Source: Candidatus Gastranaerophilales bacterium (lineage in GTDB: Bacteria > Cyanobacteriota > Vampirovibrionia > Gastranaerophilales > Gastranaerophilaceae). From it: a DNA stretch of 64,000 bases. The notes beneath the pieces were generated by a model. The model did no database searches. It had not been told where the DNA came from and was given only the letters and a program-made list of their open reading frames with translations. A program made the position numbers and the translations under genes. Positions 25,967 to 36,300 of this stretch are shown one piece after another. Numbering within the stretch: the stretch's first letter is position 1; each line of letters opens with the position of its first letter. The stretch covers positions 17,876 to 81,875 of the forward strand of contig CANQOQ010000007.1 of the NCBI GenBank assembly GCA_947625495.1, read 5' to 3'.

Positions 25967-26335
25967 TTAAATGCAGGCAGCTCCGATTTCCATTAATTCT
26001 TCTTCTGCCAGAAGTGCTTTCATATATGCTTCTGAAGGCTCCATTCCCGTTTTAATATAATCGTTATATATGTGATTAAATATATCTTCGCACCCGCATA
26101 ATAAAGCAGGATTATTTTGCGCAAGTCGTACGGCTTCTTCTATACTTTTTTGGATATCAGCATCATGAATACTTTTGACTTGAGAACGACCAAGGATTCC
26201 CGTATCAGGTATATAGTTATGTTCCTTTTGTTCTTCTTGTACAGCAGTTTCTTTTTTCGGCTCATTGTTTATCTTGGTGCCGATTTTATCGGTGTTCCTT
26301 CCAAAATTTGGTATATTATTATTAATCTCAGCCAT
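25967..26335 (-). CDS. Small orphan cytoplasmic protein
   Basis: 122 residues from ATG 26335; GGAG lies six bases upstream, while the earlier ATGs at 26359-26341 lack an RBS. No recognised family. The first half is polar and disordered. The second is helical with Cys-Gly-Cys ('LLCGCEDIFNHIYNDYI') and ends 'IGAACI'. It lies upstream of pyrF with a 66-bp gap, possibly co-transcribed. Confidence 0.55.
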   Translation of the reverse strand: MAEINNNIPNFGRNTDKIGTKINNEPKKETAVQEEQKEHNYIPDTGILGRSQVKSIHDADIQKSIEEAVRLAQNNPALLCGCEDIFNHIYNDYIKTGMEPSEAYMKALLAEEELMEIGAACI

Positions 26336-26615
26336 TTTCATCTCCGTGTTCATTTGCATTTTATTTTAAAACCTGTTACAAAAATTTTTTGCTAGTCTTT
26401 TTTTAAATATATACTTTTTTTTATGTTATTAATGTTTTAAATAGGTTTAAATGCCTTTTGTAATAATGGTTTTAGATATATTGATTTATTGTTAACATTT
26501 CTTAATATAATATATAAATATTAAGTATAAAATATCTAAACTTTAAAATAAAATAATTTTATTGTCAAATAATCGGTTGATTGAAAATAAAATATTTTTA
26601 ATTCAAAATTATAAT

Positions 26616-27689
26616 ATGTTAAGAGTAGTAATTTTATTAATTTTTTTAATATATGCAATGCCTGTATTTCCTAAAAGTACTGAAAAACTGGATGTAAAGT
26701 CTCAAAGTTTTATGGATTTGGGCAGATATGTAGAGACTTTAGAAATAAATGAATCTGATGAACCTCAGGAAAATAAAGAAATTGAGGAGGATAATACCTT
26801 TGAGGACGAGGCTATTCTTGATGTTGAAAAAAGATATGAACGAAATGCCGTTGAACTAAACTTATATGATACCTCGGATGAGGCTTTATCTGATGTAAAC
26901 AGTGACAGAGTATTCAAATTAAAAGTAAACGAAACGCAGGTAAAAATAGAAAATGAAATAAAAGCTGAAAATATGATTTGGGATGGTTCTAAAGCTTTTT
27001 CAAATGCATTTTTTACGGATACAAGACAATTAGCGCCAATACCGGGAGTTGTTAATTCTCAAGAATTGTCGGCAAAAATATCACCATCTCTGTCTGCTTC
27101 ATTGGGACAGACATACTTAAATGATTCGTTAGGGACATCTGTTCTTTTTGTACGTACTAATGAATCAACTTATAATACAGGCTCTGTCGTTGCGTATAAG
27201 GGTAATGCTTTGAATTTTTCCTTAGGCTCCTTTTCTTCTTCCTATAACCATGCAGCTTCAGGAGGTGCCATATTATCTACTAATCCTCTGTCTCTCCCAA
27301 AAAATACGGGCAGTTTAAGCTTCGGAGGCGCCTATTTCGCTAATGAAGCGCAGGAAAATAATAAAATTACAAGCGGATTATTCGGAGAATATAAATTTAA
27401 AAGGTTAAAACTTAATGCTCAAGTTGCGCAAAGCAAATATTCGGATGATATTAATTATAATACCAGTTTATATTTTATTCCCGAATATAGAATTTCGGAT
27501 TCTTTTTATTTAAAAACACGTTTTATAAGGAATGTTTCTCAAAACACAATGCAGGATGAACTTGTTTTATCATATAAACCTATAAAAAGTAAAAGAAATC
27601 TTGAAATAGAACTTAATGCTTCAAATCAATACTCGGATACTTCAAATATAAAACAGAGATTAAAACTTTCAACAACCTTTAGAATATAA
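26616..27689 (+). CDS. Probable outer-membrane beta-barrel protein
   Basis: 357 residues from ATG 26616, the start that places a signal peptide at the N-terminus (MLRVVILLIFLIYAMPVFPKS). An upstream TTG frame start is discarded. Residues about 25-130 are acidic. From about 150 the chain alternates polar and hydrophobic residues in short strands ('GSVVAYKGNALNFSLGSFSSS', 'GSLSFGGAYFANEA', 'GLFGEYKFKRLKLNAQVA') and ends in a strand finishing 'STTFRI'. That is a porin-like barrel with a Gram-negative type end. No family recognised. The 220-bp AT-rich region before it holds the divergent promoters. Confidence 0.65.
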   Translation: MLRVVILLIFLIYAMPVFPKSTEKLDVKSQSFMDLGRYVETLEINESDEPQENKEIEEDNTFEDEAILDVEKRYERNAVELNLYDTSDEALSDVNSDRVFKLKVNETQVKIENEIKAENMIWDGSKAFSNAFFTDTRQLAPIPGVVNSQELSAKISPSLSASLGQTYLNDSLGTSVLFVRTNESTYNTGSVVAYKGNALNFSLGSFSSSYNHAASGGAILSTNPLSLPKNTGSLSFGGAYFANEAQENNKITSGLFGEYKFKRLKLNAQVAQSKYSDDINYNTSLYFIPEYRISDSFYLKTRFIRNVSQNTMQDELVLSYKPIKSKRNLEIELNASNQYSDTSNIKQRLKLSTTFRI

Positions 27690-27720
27690 AAAAAGAGAGG
27701 CTTTTAACCTCTCTTTTTTA
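27688..27720. terminator. Bidirectional terminator between the barrel gene and tpiA
   Basis: AAAAAGAGAGG-loop-CCTCTCTTTTT with A-run and T-run on opposite sides, placed between convergent stops. Confidence 0.85.
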
Positions 27721-27733
27721 TTCGATTTATCAA

Positions 27734-28510
27734 TTACATAGCGCCTTTAACAATTTGGCTGAAGCTTTCAACTTTAAGACTTGCGCCGCCTACTAAAGCT
27801 CCGTCTATATCTGATTGAGCCATTTGTTCTTTTATTGTTTCGGGTTTTACGCTTCCTCCGTATAATATTCTGATTGAATCAGCAGTATTAGCATCATATA
27901 AACCTTTTACAACATTTCTTATCATTGCAATAACTCTGTTTGCTTCAACGGAATCACAAGTTTTTCCTGTTCCTATTGCCCAGATTGGTTCATAAGCTAT
28001 TATTGATTTTGCAACCTGTTCTTTAGTTAATTCTCTTAGAGCTTTTGTTATTTGAGATGATATATGATAGTCCGTAACTCCTGCTTCTCTTTGTTCTAAA
28101 GATTCACCGCAGCATATAATCGGAATTAAACCGTTAGCTAAGATAGCCTTTGCTTTTTTATTTACCATTTCATCAGTTTCACCGAAGTATTCTCTTCTTT
28201 CAGAATGACCGATAATAATATATTCACATCCGGCATCTTTAAGCATTTCAACAGAGCATTCGCCTGTAAATGCACCTTGTGTTTCAAAGTAGCAGTTTTG
28301 AGCAGCTAATCTTACTTTCCCGCATCCGCAATCTTTTAAAGCTTTATTTGCTGCATATAATGATGTAAATGTAGGGGCTATTATTACTTCGGGAAGTGCT
28401 GATTTTTCCTCATCTTTTAATGCCTGCATAATTCCGTTTGTTAATTCTATGGCTTCGGATTGAAGCTTATGCATTTTCCAATTTCCTGCAATAACGGGTC
28501 TTCTTGACAT
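27734..28510 (-). CDS. tpiA: Triosephosphate isomerase
   Basis: 258 residues. 'VIAGNWKMHKLQSEA' gives the catalytic Asn-Lys, 'YIIIGHSERREYFGE' the catalytic His, 'IIAYEPIWAIGTGKT' the catalytic Glu and flexible loop, and 'ILYGGSVKPETIKE' the phosphate site. Glycolysis and gluconeogenesis, cytoplasmic. Single gene facing the barrel gene. Confidence 0.98.
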   Translation of the reverse strand: MSRRPVIAGNWKMHKLQSEAIELTNGIMQALKDEEKSALPEVIIAPTFTSLYAANKALKDCGCGKVRLAAQNCYFETQGAFTGECSVEMLKDAGCEYIIIGHSERREYFGETDEMVNKKAKAILANGLIPIICCGESLEQREAGVTDYHISSQITKALRELTKEQVAKSIIAYEPIWAIGTGKTCDSVEANRVIAMIRNVVKGLYDANTADSIRILYGGSVKPETIKEQMAQSDIDGALVGGASLKVESFSQIVKGAM

Positions 28511-28942
28511 ATTTTACCTCTTTTCTTTGTACTATCCACATGAAAATATTAGGCAAAACACATTTTTTTATCAAGTTTTATTATGCGGATATATAATCCA
28601 ATACCGCAACCTTCCGCTTGCTTCATTGAAACTGCTTTATGCTCGGTCTTGTCGTTTCTTCTCGGAATACGTGAAATCTTTCTCTGACAATAATTTTATT
28701 TGTCTATTTTAACAGGACAGTATACATATTCTTTTTCTTTAATGGGAAATAAATACCGCAAAAGGTTTAAAATAACTTTAGTAAAATTCAAAACACTATT
28801 CATTATTATATATCGTACCCCTTTTGTTCAAAAACACTTTGACATTCTACATCATTTATAAAAATTTTTCCAGTGTTATGTATACATTTGTTAAATTATA
28901 TGTTTTGTTGTAAAATATCCATAGGAAATGAGGGATTTTATA
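28511..28942. other. Intergenic region between tpiA and the membrane-TPR gene
   Basis: 432 bp between divergent genes. I find no supported gene or structured RNA in it. A 61-codon frame at 28527 lacks an RBS and protein-like composition. The right end holds the promoter of the next gene. Confidence 0.4.
28888..28916 (+). promoter_or_regulatory. Sigma-70-type promoter of the membrane-TPR gene
   Basis: TTGTTA, 17-bp spacer, TAAAAT, ending 26 bp before the chosen ATG. Confidence 0.6.
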
Positions 28943-29710
28943 ATGTCTGAGAACTGGATTTTTGTTATTAATGTTATTTCACTTGTATTAGTTCCCTTTT
29001 TAATTATTTTTTATATTTTACTGAGAAATAAAATGACAAAACTTTGGCATATTTTGTATTTGTTTATATTCTTAGTTGTTATTGCCTCATTTATTGCAAG
29101 TTTTATTATAATTTATAATAATAAATATTTTGATTCGATTGCTTTTCAAATCGGTAATATTTTGTACAGTAGTTATTATTATATTTTTCTTTTAAGTTTT
29201 GTTTTGCTTATTGCTCTGGTTACACTTTCTTTTAAGTCAAATTATATAGAGGAAAAATCAGTTAAAAATATTGAAATATGTGTTCTTATAACATGTATAC
29301 TTTTATATTTATCTTCGCCTGTATTTATATGTAAGTCGAAGATTATCTCAAAATTAATGCCTAATTCAAAGTATAATATACAACTTGTTATGATAAATAT
29401 GGAAAAGATATCTCCATTAAAGGGGATTCTTGCTTCTAAAACTGCAAAAAGTATTACGGAAAGAATGATTTCATATTATAACAATCAGGATAAATTATAT
29501 GTTGAATTTTCTCCTGTTGCCTTAGAATTATATGATATAGCTGCAAGTTACGGAAATTATTCCGATGAATATCTAAATCTTGCGGATTTATATTATAACC
29601 TCGGGCAATATGAAGATGCTCTTTCTGTTTTAGAATTGATAAAAAACAATGAATCAAAATCTAAATTAAAAATTAAAAAGTTAGAAAGAAAAATTAAATC
29701 AAAATCTTAA
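28943..29710 (+). CDS. Membrane protein with C-terminal TPR
   Basis: 255 residues from ATG 28943, which has GAGGG nine bases upstream; the ATG at 28928 would leave no RBS spacing. Four TM segments lie in the first 140 residues ('WIFVINVISLVLVPFLIIFYILL', 'ILYLFIFLVVIASFIASFIIIY', 'YYIFLLSFVLLIALVTLSF', 'ICVLITCILLYLSSPVFI'). A soluble tail ends in one or two TPR-like units ('YLNLADLYYNLGQYEDALSVLELI'). No family recognised. It overlaps the convergent YhcH-family gene by 17 bp. Confidence 0.7.
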   Translation: MSENWIFVINVISLVLVPFLIIFYILLRNKMTKLWHILYLFIFLVVIASFIASFIIIYNNKYFDSIAFQIGNILYSSYYYIFLLSFVLLIALVTLSFKSNYIEEKSVKNIEICVLITCILLYLSSPVFICKSKIISKLMPNSKYNIQLVMINMEKISPLKGILASKTAKSITERMISYYNNQDKLYVEFSPVALELYDIAASYGNYSDEYLNLADLYYNLGQYEDALSVLELIKNNESKSKLKIKKLERKIKSKS

Positions 29711-30137
29711 ATATAGCTTTTTTTACGTGTTTGGGATTATCAATACAAAGAGCCGGCATGTGAGCATCCTGAGGATAAAATATCAAAAATACGTTTTTAT
29801 CTGCTTTTATTTTATCCACACTGCCTGATAAAAACATAACATCTTTATCTGTGTCATAATTTTCCGTAACTTTTGTGTTATCTGAATTTGTATACCCCAT
29901 ATATTCTTCACCCGAAACAACGACTTGAATGTCAATATATTTCTTGTGTGCTTCAAGTTTTTGAACGGGTTTTGTTTCATATTCCTGAAGATTAAAAAAG
30001 ACTTCATCTCCTCTGATTTGGTGTTTTCCGCATTCTAATTTATTTAAATCATTATTTTTTATAAAATCAAAAACAATTTTAAAATCTTTGTGTAAACAGT
30101 TGTATTTATCCGTATTTTTAATATTATCAACTATCAT
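29694..30137 (-). CDS. YhcH/YjgK/YiaL family protein
   Basis: 147 residues, AAGGAG before ATG 30137. Cupin-like family (formerly DUF386) with 'LEAHKKYIDIQVVVSGEEYMGY', the conserved His/Glu metal-site segment, and 'VFLIFYPQDAHMPAL', the second His. Members are found with sialic-acid and galactoside catabolism genes and may handle sugar anomers. No sugar genes are adjacent here, so the substrate is open. Confidence 0.85.
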   Translation of the reverse strand: MIVDNIKNTDKYNCLHKDFKIVFDFIKNNDLNKLECGKHQIRGDEVFFNLQEYETKPVQKLEAHKKYIDIQVVVSGEEYMGYTNSDNTKVTENYDTDKDVMFLSGSVDKIKADKNVFLIFYPQDAHMPALCIDNPKHVKKAIFKILI

Positions 30138-30257
30138 TTTAATTCTCCTTTTAATGTAACAAAAATTTTAACAATTGTTTAAAAAAAAGGCAATTCTTTC
30201 ATTAAAAAAAACTTTATATAAATACTAGGGAATTTAGACTTTTTTCGGGGGAAAATA

Positions 30258-30461
30258 ATGAACGAAGAACAACTAAATGTAGTTTTAGGTACGATATCAG
30301 AACCAATAAAAAATGCTTATAGTATTACTTCGAGAAAACAAAGAGAAGAAATTCAACGTATAACAAGAATTTTTATAATAAACGAAGAACAAAAAAATAA
30401 ACATAAATTGCTTGCTATAAAGAATCTGGCAACAATGAAAGTTGTATTTAGTAATAATTAG
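30258..30461 (+). CDS. Small orphan protein
   Basis: 67 residues, CGGGGGAAAATA before the ATG gives a strong RBS. Helical and charged, no recognised family ('MNEEQLNVVLGTISEPIKNAYS'). It has an isolated upstream AT-rich promoter region containing ACTTTATATA at 30211-30220, also found before the small gene at 60297. Its stop abuts the convergent GNAT gene. Confidence 0.55.
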   Translation: MNEEQLNVVLGTISEPIKNAYSITSRKQREEIQRITRIFIINEEQKNKHKLLAIKNLATMKVVFSNN

Positions 30462-31457
30462 TTAAATATTAGATGCAGGATGATATGCCATCGGATAAGA
30501 GTATTGCTCTGTAAATCCGTTGGCATTATACATATTAACGGCTGCCATATTATCGGAATCACAGCTTGCGTTAATTTCTTTTAATTCCCATCCACCTGTT
30601 ATTGCGGAAGTTAAGAGGTTATCAATCATATATTTTAAAAGCATTTTCCCGTATCTTTGATGTCTGTATTTTTTTAATATAGCAACAATAGGAACATTAG
30701 CTATTTTATCATTGGTTAAATTTGCGAAACAAAATCCGACGGGTCGTTTTTTATAGACAAGCACCTTTGTAATTCCGGGCAGGAATTGTCCGTAGATATT
30801 TTCTGTGATTTTATCGAGTATATCTCTGCATCCTTGAACAGAGGTGAAACGGCTGTCAAAGAGTGCATCTGATGAATCTCTGAATGCCTGATATATTATA
30901 TCTGCTGCTTCTCTTGAATATATTGTTTTCCAATTTGTAATCGTAAAATCTTTCGGGAGTTTTGGAACATATATTTCTTTTGATTTATTTATGGCATTAA
31001 TATCGGAGAAATTAAAAGCCATAACTGAAGTATTAACGGTTTTAAATCCGTATTCTTCAATATCCTGAACAAAAGATGATTGTTTCCCCAGCATCGGGTA
31101 AGTTACAATCTTATCACGCATTAAAGGTTTATTGATTTCAATAAATTTTTCCAAAAGTAATCTTCGTTTTGAATTAATATTTTCGTTTCCGATACAGTGA
31201 ATAATGTTAAGTTCAATGGCTTCCGAAATGACTGTAGTATATACAAGAAATCCTGTCGGAATATCATCTTCAAAAAGAATCAGACAGTTTAAAAGTCCTT
31301 TTTCAATACTTTTTATAAAGTTTTCATAATCTAAAGGTGCAAGTTCAAAATTATAATCTGAAAATGCACATTGCCTGAAATTATTATAAACTCCGGAAAA
31401 GATTTTGTAATATGTTGTATTATATTGTTCTACTTTAAAAATCGTAATGCTTGCCAT
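30462..31457 (-). CDS. GNAT-family N-acetyltransferase
   Basis: 331 residues. The C-terminal GNAT domain has 'VAILKKYRHQRYGKMLLKYMID' (acetyl-CoA loop, usual R/Q-x-x-G-x-G/A) and 'INASCDSDNMAAVNMYNANGFTEQYSYPMAY' (motif B end). The N-terminal 150 residues look like a second degenerate GNAT fold. Acceptor unknown. It starts 11 bp after ribBA ends and may be the last gene of ribE-ribBA-GNAT. Confidence 0.82.
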   Translation of the reverse strand: MASITIFKVEQYNTTYYKIFSGVYNNFRQCAFSDYNFELAPLDYENFIKSIEKGLLNCLILFEDDIPTGFLVYTTVISEAIELNIIHCIGNENINSKRRLLLEKFIEINKPLMRDKIVTYPMLGKQSSFVQDIEEYGFKTVNTSVMAFNFSDINAINKSKEIYVPKLPKDFTITNWKTIYSREAADIIYQAFRDSSDALFDSRFTSVQGCRDILDKITENIYGQFLPGITKVLVYKKRPVGFCFANLTNDKIANVPIVAILKKYRHQRYGKMLLKYMIDNLLTSAITGGWELKEINASCDSDNMAAVNMYNANGFTEQYSYPMAYHPASNI

Positions 31458-31468
31458 ATTCTTTTCTC

Positions 31469-32683
31469 TTATAAATCAATTAAGTGCTCCATTTTATCCA
31501 CTTTTGTGTGAATATATTTTTCATTATACTTATTTAAGTGTGTTTTTAAAGCTACCCTTTCGGCTACTTCTAAACCATAACCTTTTAGGGCAATAATTTT
31601 AGTCGGGTTATTAGTAATGAGTTTAAACTTCGTATAGCCCAAGTCTCTAAGAATTTGAGCGCCTATGCCGTAGTTTCTTAAGTCGGGAAGAAATCCCAGT
31701 GATATATTTGCTTCAACTGTATCCTGTCCTTTTTCCTGAAGTGCATAAGCTTTAATTTTGTTAACGAGACCTATACCTCTGCCTTCATGCCCTCTCATAT
31801 AAATAAGAGCGCCTTTTCCGTATTCTTCAATAAGTCTTAAAGCTGATTCCAATTGGTTTTGGCAGTCACATCTTTTAGAGTGGAATATGTCACCCGTAAG
31901 ACATTCAGAGTGTACACGAACAAGAGGAATTTTATCAGTTCCGTCATCTTTAACAATTGCGACTTGCTCTGTTCCGTTAAGTTTATTTGTATAGCCGTAT
32001 ACTTTAAAATCTCCATAGTCAGAAGGCAGGTTTGCAACTGCTTCACGTACCATAAACATTTCTTTTTGGAGCCTGTATTCAATTAACTGTGCAACTGTTA
32101 TGAACTTTAAGTTATGCTGTTTTGAAAACTCCACCAGATTATCTCTTCTTGCCATTGTACCGTCATCGTTAACTATTTCGCATATAACGGCAGCAGGAGT
32201 TAAACCTGCTAATCTGGACAAATCGACAGAGGCTTCAGTGTGTCCGACTCTTTCAAGTACACCGCCCGTACGTGCAATTAAAGGAAATATATGACCCGGA
32301 CGTGATAAATCGGATGAAGTTGCATCATTGGCTACTGCAACTTCTATTGTTTTTGCTCTGTCATAAGCACTTACGCCTGTTGTTACTCCGTATTTTTTAA
32401 CGGCGTCTATACTCTGTGTGAATGCTGTGCCTTTAGGGTCAGTATTATGGCTCACCATTTCGGACAATCCGAGTTTATCCGCTTTTTCTCTTGTCAAGGC
32501 AAGACATACAACACCTCTGCATTTTGAAATCAGAAAATTGATAACGTCAGGTGTTGCAAACTGAGCCGGAATGATAACGTCACCTTCATTTTCTCTGTCT
32601 TCATCATCAGCTACTATAACAGGTCTGCCGTTTTTAAAATCTTCTATTGCTTCTTCTATTGTATTAAACTTAATTTCACTCAT
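31469..32683 (-). CDS. ribBA: Bifunctional DHBP synthase / GTP cyclohydrolase II
   Basis: 404 residues, usual bifunctional length. Residues 1-200 are the RibB domain ('VIVADDEDRENEGDVIIPA', 'RPGHIFPLIARTGGVLERVGHTEASVDL'). Residues 205-400 are the RibA domain with the zinc cysteines in 'HSECLTGDIFHSKRCDCQ' and 'MRGHEGRGIGLVNKIKAYALQ'. It supplies both riboflavin precursors from ribulose-5-P and GTP. It starts one base after ribE stops, so they are one operon. Confidence 0.97.
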   Translation of the reverse strand: MSEIKFNTIEEAIEDFKNGRPVIVADDEDRENEGDVIIPAQFATPDVINFLISKCRGVVCLALTREKADKLGLSEMVSHNTDPKGTAFTQSIDAVKKYGVTTGVSAYDRAKTIEVAVANDATSSDLSRPGHIFPLIARTGGVLERVGHTEASVDLSRLAGLTPAAVICEIVNDDGTMARRDNLVEFSKQHNLKFITVAQLIEYRLQKEMFMVREAVANLPSDYGDFKVYGYTNKLNGTEQVAIVKDDGTDKIPLVRVHSECLTGDIFHSKRCDCQNQLESALRLIEEYGKGALIYMRGHEGRGIGLVNKIKAYALQEKGQDTVEANISLGFLPDLRNYGIGAQILRDLGYTKFKLITNNPTKIIALKGYGLEVAERVALKTHLNKYNEKYIHTKVDKMEHLIDL

Positions 32684-32684
32684 A

Positions 32685-33326
32685 TTAAACGAATCCGTTT
32701 TCCGATAAAAAATTATAATTAATTTTATTTGTATTATCTTTTGAAATTAAAATTTTTTCAACATATTTAGCCATTATATCTGTTTCAATGTTTACAATAT
32801 CACCTTTCTTTAAGCCGGATAGATTAACTGATTTTATTGTTTCAGGAATAAGTTCAACTGAAAATATATTATCTTCTATGGAGGCAATTGTAAGGCTTAC
32901 TCCGTTAACAGCAACAGAGCCTTTATAAATGACATATTTTTTAAAATTATCGGGCAGTTTGAAAAACATTTTTTTGGAAAAGCCGTCATCTATAGATTGA
33001 ACAAAAACGGCAGTGCAGTCGATGTGCCCTGATACTATATGTCCGTCAAGTCTTTTGCTTAATGTTAATGCTCTTTCTAAGTTTACAATGTCACCTGATT
33101 TGAAATTTTTAAAATTGGTTACTTTCAATGTTTCATTAGAAGCTTGAACGGTAATAGAATTTGTGTCGAATGAAATAACACTCTGGCAGGCTCCGTTTAT
33201 ACAAATACTTGCGCCTTTATTAATATCCTCTAATATCTTATTGCATTCGATAATAAGCGTCATACCTGATGATGAAGCTTTTATTCCTTTTATTTTACCC
33301 TGTTCTTCTATAAGACCTGTAAACAT
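32685..33326 (-). CDS. ribE: Riboflavin synthase alpha chain
   Basis: 213 residues with the two-lumazine-domain repeat. 'MFTGLIEEQGKI' starts domain 1, 'SICINGACQSVISF' and 'VALNG-like SVAVNGVSLTIAS' are the paired motifs, and 'RLDGHIVSGHIDCTAV' ends domain 1. Dismutates two lumazines to riboflavin. Upstream there are only 51 bp, with no FMN riboswitch. Confidence 0.96.
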   Translation of the reverse strand: MFTGLIEEQGKIKGIKASSSGMTLIIECNKILEDINKGASICINGACQSVISFDTNSITVQASNETLKVTNFKNFKSGDIVNLERALTLSKRLDGHIVSGHIDCTAVFVQSIDDGFSKKMFFKLPDNFKKYVIYKGSVAVNGVSLTIASIEDNIFSVELIPETIKSVNLSGLKKGDIVNIETDIMAKYVEKILISKDNTNKINYNFLSENGFV

Positions 33327-33377
33327 AAATAAAGTTTAGCATAAATAGATATACTTTATTTAAACTTTGAATTATTA

Positions 33378-36300
33378 TTACAATTTATCAATATTTTTGT
33401 TTTTGTTTTTATTTTTGTTTTTGCCAACCGACCAATTAAAACCGAAAGACAAAGCGACTCCGTTTCTTCCGCCCGATCTGGCTATTGCTTGAGTGTATCC
33501 TGTAAAGTTATCATTATAGATTTTTTGTATTCCCAAGCCGTATTCAGCGTATGGTTTAATGCTTAAGGAAGGTAATTGAAATTCGTTTGCATAAACCTGA
33601 GTTTTATCCAAAATATTATAAACGGCACCTGCTGTAATATATGGCTGCCAGCCGTTTTTAAAATTATATATAAATTTAACAGAGGGATTTAATTGAAGTG
33701 CATGAAGCGGAGAAGAGTTAATTCTGTAACCGTATGCATTTGTATAGTTAAACTGATTTAAAAAAGTATAAGATATAAGTAAATTAGGTTGTATAATATA
33801 TTTACCGTCATTTAATTCAAAATTATAACCTGTTTTAGATGCAACACCGGACATAAACATCGTATAATCTTCATTTCCTGCAATTGTGTCGGAATTACCG
33901 ACAGATGCACCTGCGGCACCTGATATTGCGGAGAAGAAACTGCCTTTATAAAATGTACCTACAGCTCCGATTAATCCGCCGTTTTGATTTGTATGAACAC
34001 TACGATAATTTTGATTTGAACCGTTGTATCCTGCATATCCCGAAAGAACAAAGTCCCATCCGTTTCTAAGCTCTATAAAACGGCTGTCTGCTCCTACCAA
34101 TGTACCGTAATTTATTGTATTAACTGATACGCCGTTTTTTAAAGATACACTTTCGAATGATGTATATGGTTTTACCCAAAATGCATCTCTGTTTACCCGT
34201 TCATTGTAGTAATGTATTATGTTATTCTTTTCATTTATAGCATATTTATTGGAATTTTTCATTTGCATTCTTAAACGTTCGGGTAATGCAGTATACATAT
34301 TTGAATGATTAAATGAATATTCATAAGCTTGGGTCATTGAAGCAAATCCGCCTAATTGTTGAGCTACAGAGCTTGATAAAACTGCGGGGTTATATCCGTC
34401 TTTTTTGAAAAGCATAATACCCTGATTCGTTCCGTATGTTCCGTTACTATCGTATGATACTTGATATTTATGAACAGGTGTTAAAGCTTCCGTTAGCGAT
34501 AATTTAACATTATCTTTTATATTTTCATCGGCAAAAACTATATCGGTAACCGGTAATTCACCATCATTGAGCAAGTTTAAACTTTTAACATCAATATTTT
34601 TATTTTGACTTTCAATCTGATAATTATTTGCTGAAATTCTTCCCATTTTTTTATTTTTTAAATCAACATCAACTGAATACAAATTTATGGTACTGTCTTT
34701 TAAAGTCAAATTATTAACATTAATACCGTCTGTATCTGTATGAAAAATATTAATTATTCCGTTGTTTAAAGTTATTGAATTTTCTTTGTTGTTTATATAT
34801 TTACTTTCATAGATATTTGTATTTACATTGTTTTGTGTAATATTGGCTTGTTTTATATTATTGTTAATATTTATATTTCCGGATAAATCACCTGAAAGAT
34901 TAAGATTGTAAGAGCTGCCGTTAATTTGGTCATCAAACTGGATTATACCGTTATTGACGGATTTAAGATTAAGATCTGAGGAATCTAAATATACAGCTTC
35001 ATAATCTTTTTCGGAGTTATCATTTTGTACATAATTATTTTTGAATAAAGATAATCCGTTATCGGCAGTAATATTTATGGCAGCATTTTCAGAGTATATG
35101 GCTCCTCCATGTGTCTGTCCTTCGGAAGTTTTGGCACTATTTTCAATAAAGGATGAATTAATAAATTCTCCTATTTCTGCAAGATTATAAACAGCACCTC
35201 CAAAACCGTTTTTTGCTGAATTTTGAATAAAATTACCTTTAATATTTCCTATTTTACTACTTTGTGTATTGTATATAGCTCCACCTGAAGTATTAGCGGT
35301 ATTATTGGAAAAACTTCCGGTTATATCACCTATTGTGCCGGCGTTTGTATTATAAATTGAACCACCGTTGTCTGCCGAGTTGTTAATAAAGCTGCTTTCT
35401 AAATTACCAACTATGCCTTTATCATTATAAAAAGCCCCGCCTGAACCAGTTGCGGTATTATTGGAAAAATCACCTGTTACATTACCTATTTCACTGCTTG
35501 AATAATTTAAAACAGCACCTCCAAAACCGTTTTTTGCTGAATTTTGAGTAAAATTACCTTTAATATTTCCTATTTTACTACTTTGTGTATTGTATATAGC
35601 TCCACCATTAGTTGAAGCGGTATTATTAGAAAAATTACCCGTTATATCTTCTATTGTACCATTATTTGCATTAAAAATAGAACCGCCGTTATTTGCAGAG
35701 TTGTTAATAAAGCTGCTTTCTAAATTACCAATTTCACTGTTATCATTATACAAAGCCCCGCCTGAACTAGTTGCGGTATTATATGAGAAATCACCTGTTA
35801 TATTACCTATTTCACCGTTTGTGATATTTTCAATAGCACCGCCAAAACCGTTTTTTGCTGAGTTTTGAGTATAATTACCTTTAATATTTCCTATTTTACT
35901 GCCTTTTGAATTGTATATAGCTCCACCTGAGGTATTAGCGGTATTATTGAAAAAATTACCCGTTATATCTTTTATTGTACTATTATTTACATTATAAATA
36001 GAACCACCGTGGTTTGCCGAGTTGTTAATAAAGCTGCTTTCTAAATTACCAATTCCGCTGTTATCATTATACAAAGCTCCGCCTGATTTGGTTGCGGTAT
36101 TATCGGAAAAATCACCTGTTATATTACCTATTTCACCGTTTGTGAAATTTTCAATAGCACCGCCAAAACCGTCTAGTGCTGAGTTTTGAGTGAAATTACC
36201 TTTAATATCTCCTATTTTACTGCCTTTTGTATTGAGTATAGCTCCGCCGGAAGTATTAGCATTATTTTTGAAAAAATTACCCGTTATATCTTCTATTGTA

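Noticed and set aside
28527..28712. 61-codon frame upstream of the membrane-TPR gene
   Set aside because: No RBS and no protein-like features; lies in a promoter region.
33100..33377. FMN riboswitch before ribE
   Set aside because: Only 51 bp lie between the autotransporter stop and the ribE start, and no RFN core motif is visible.
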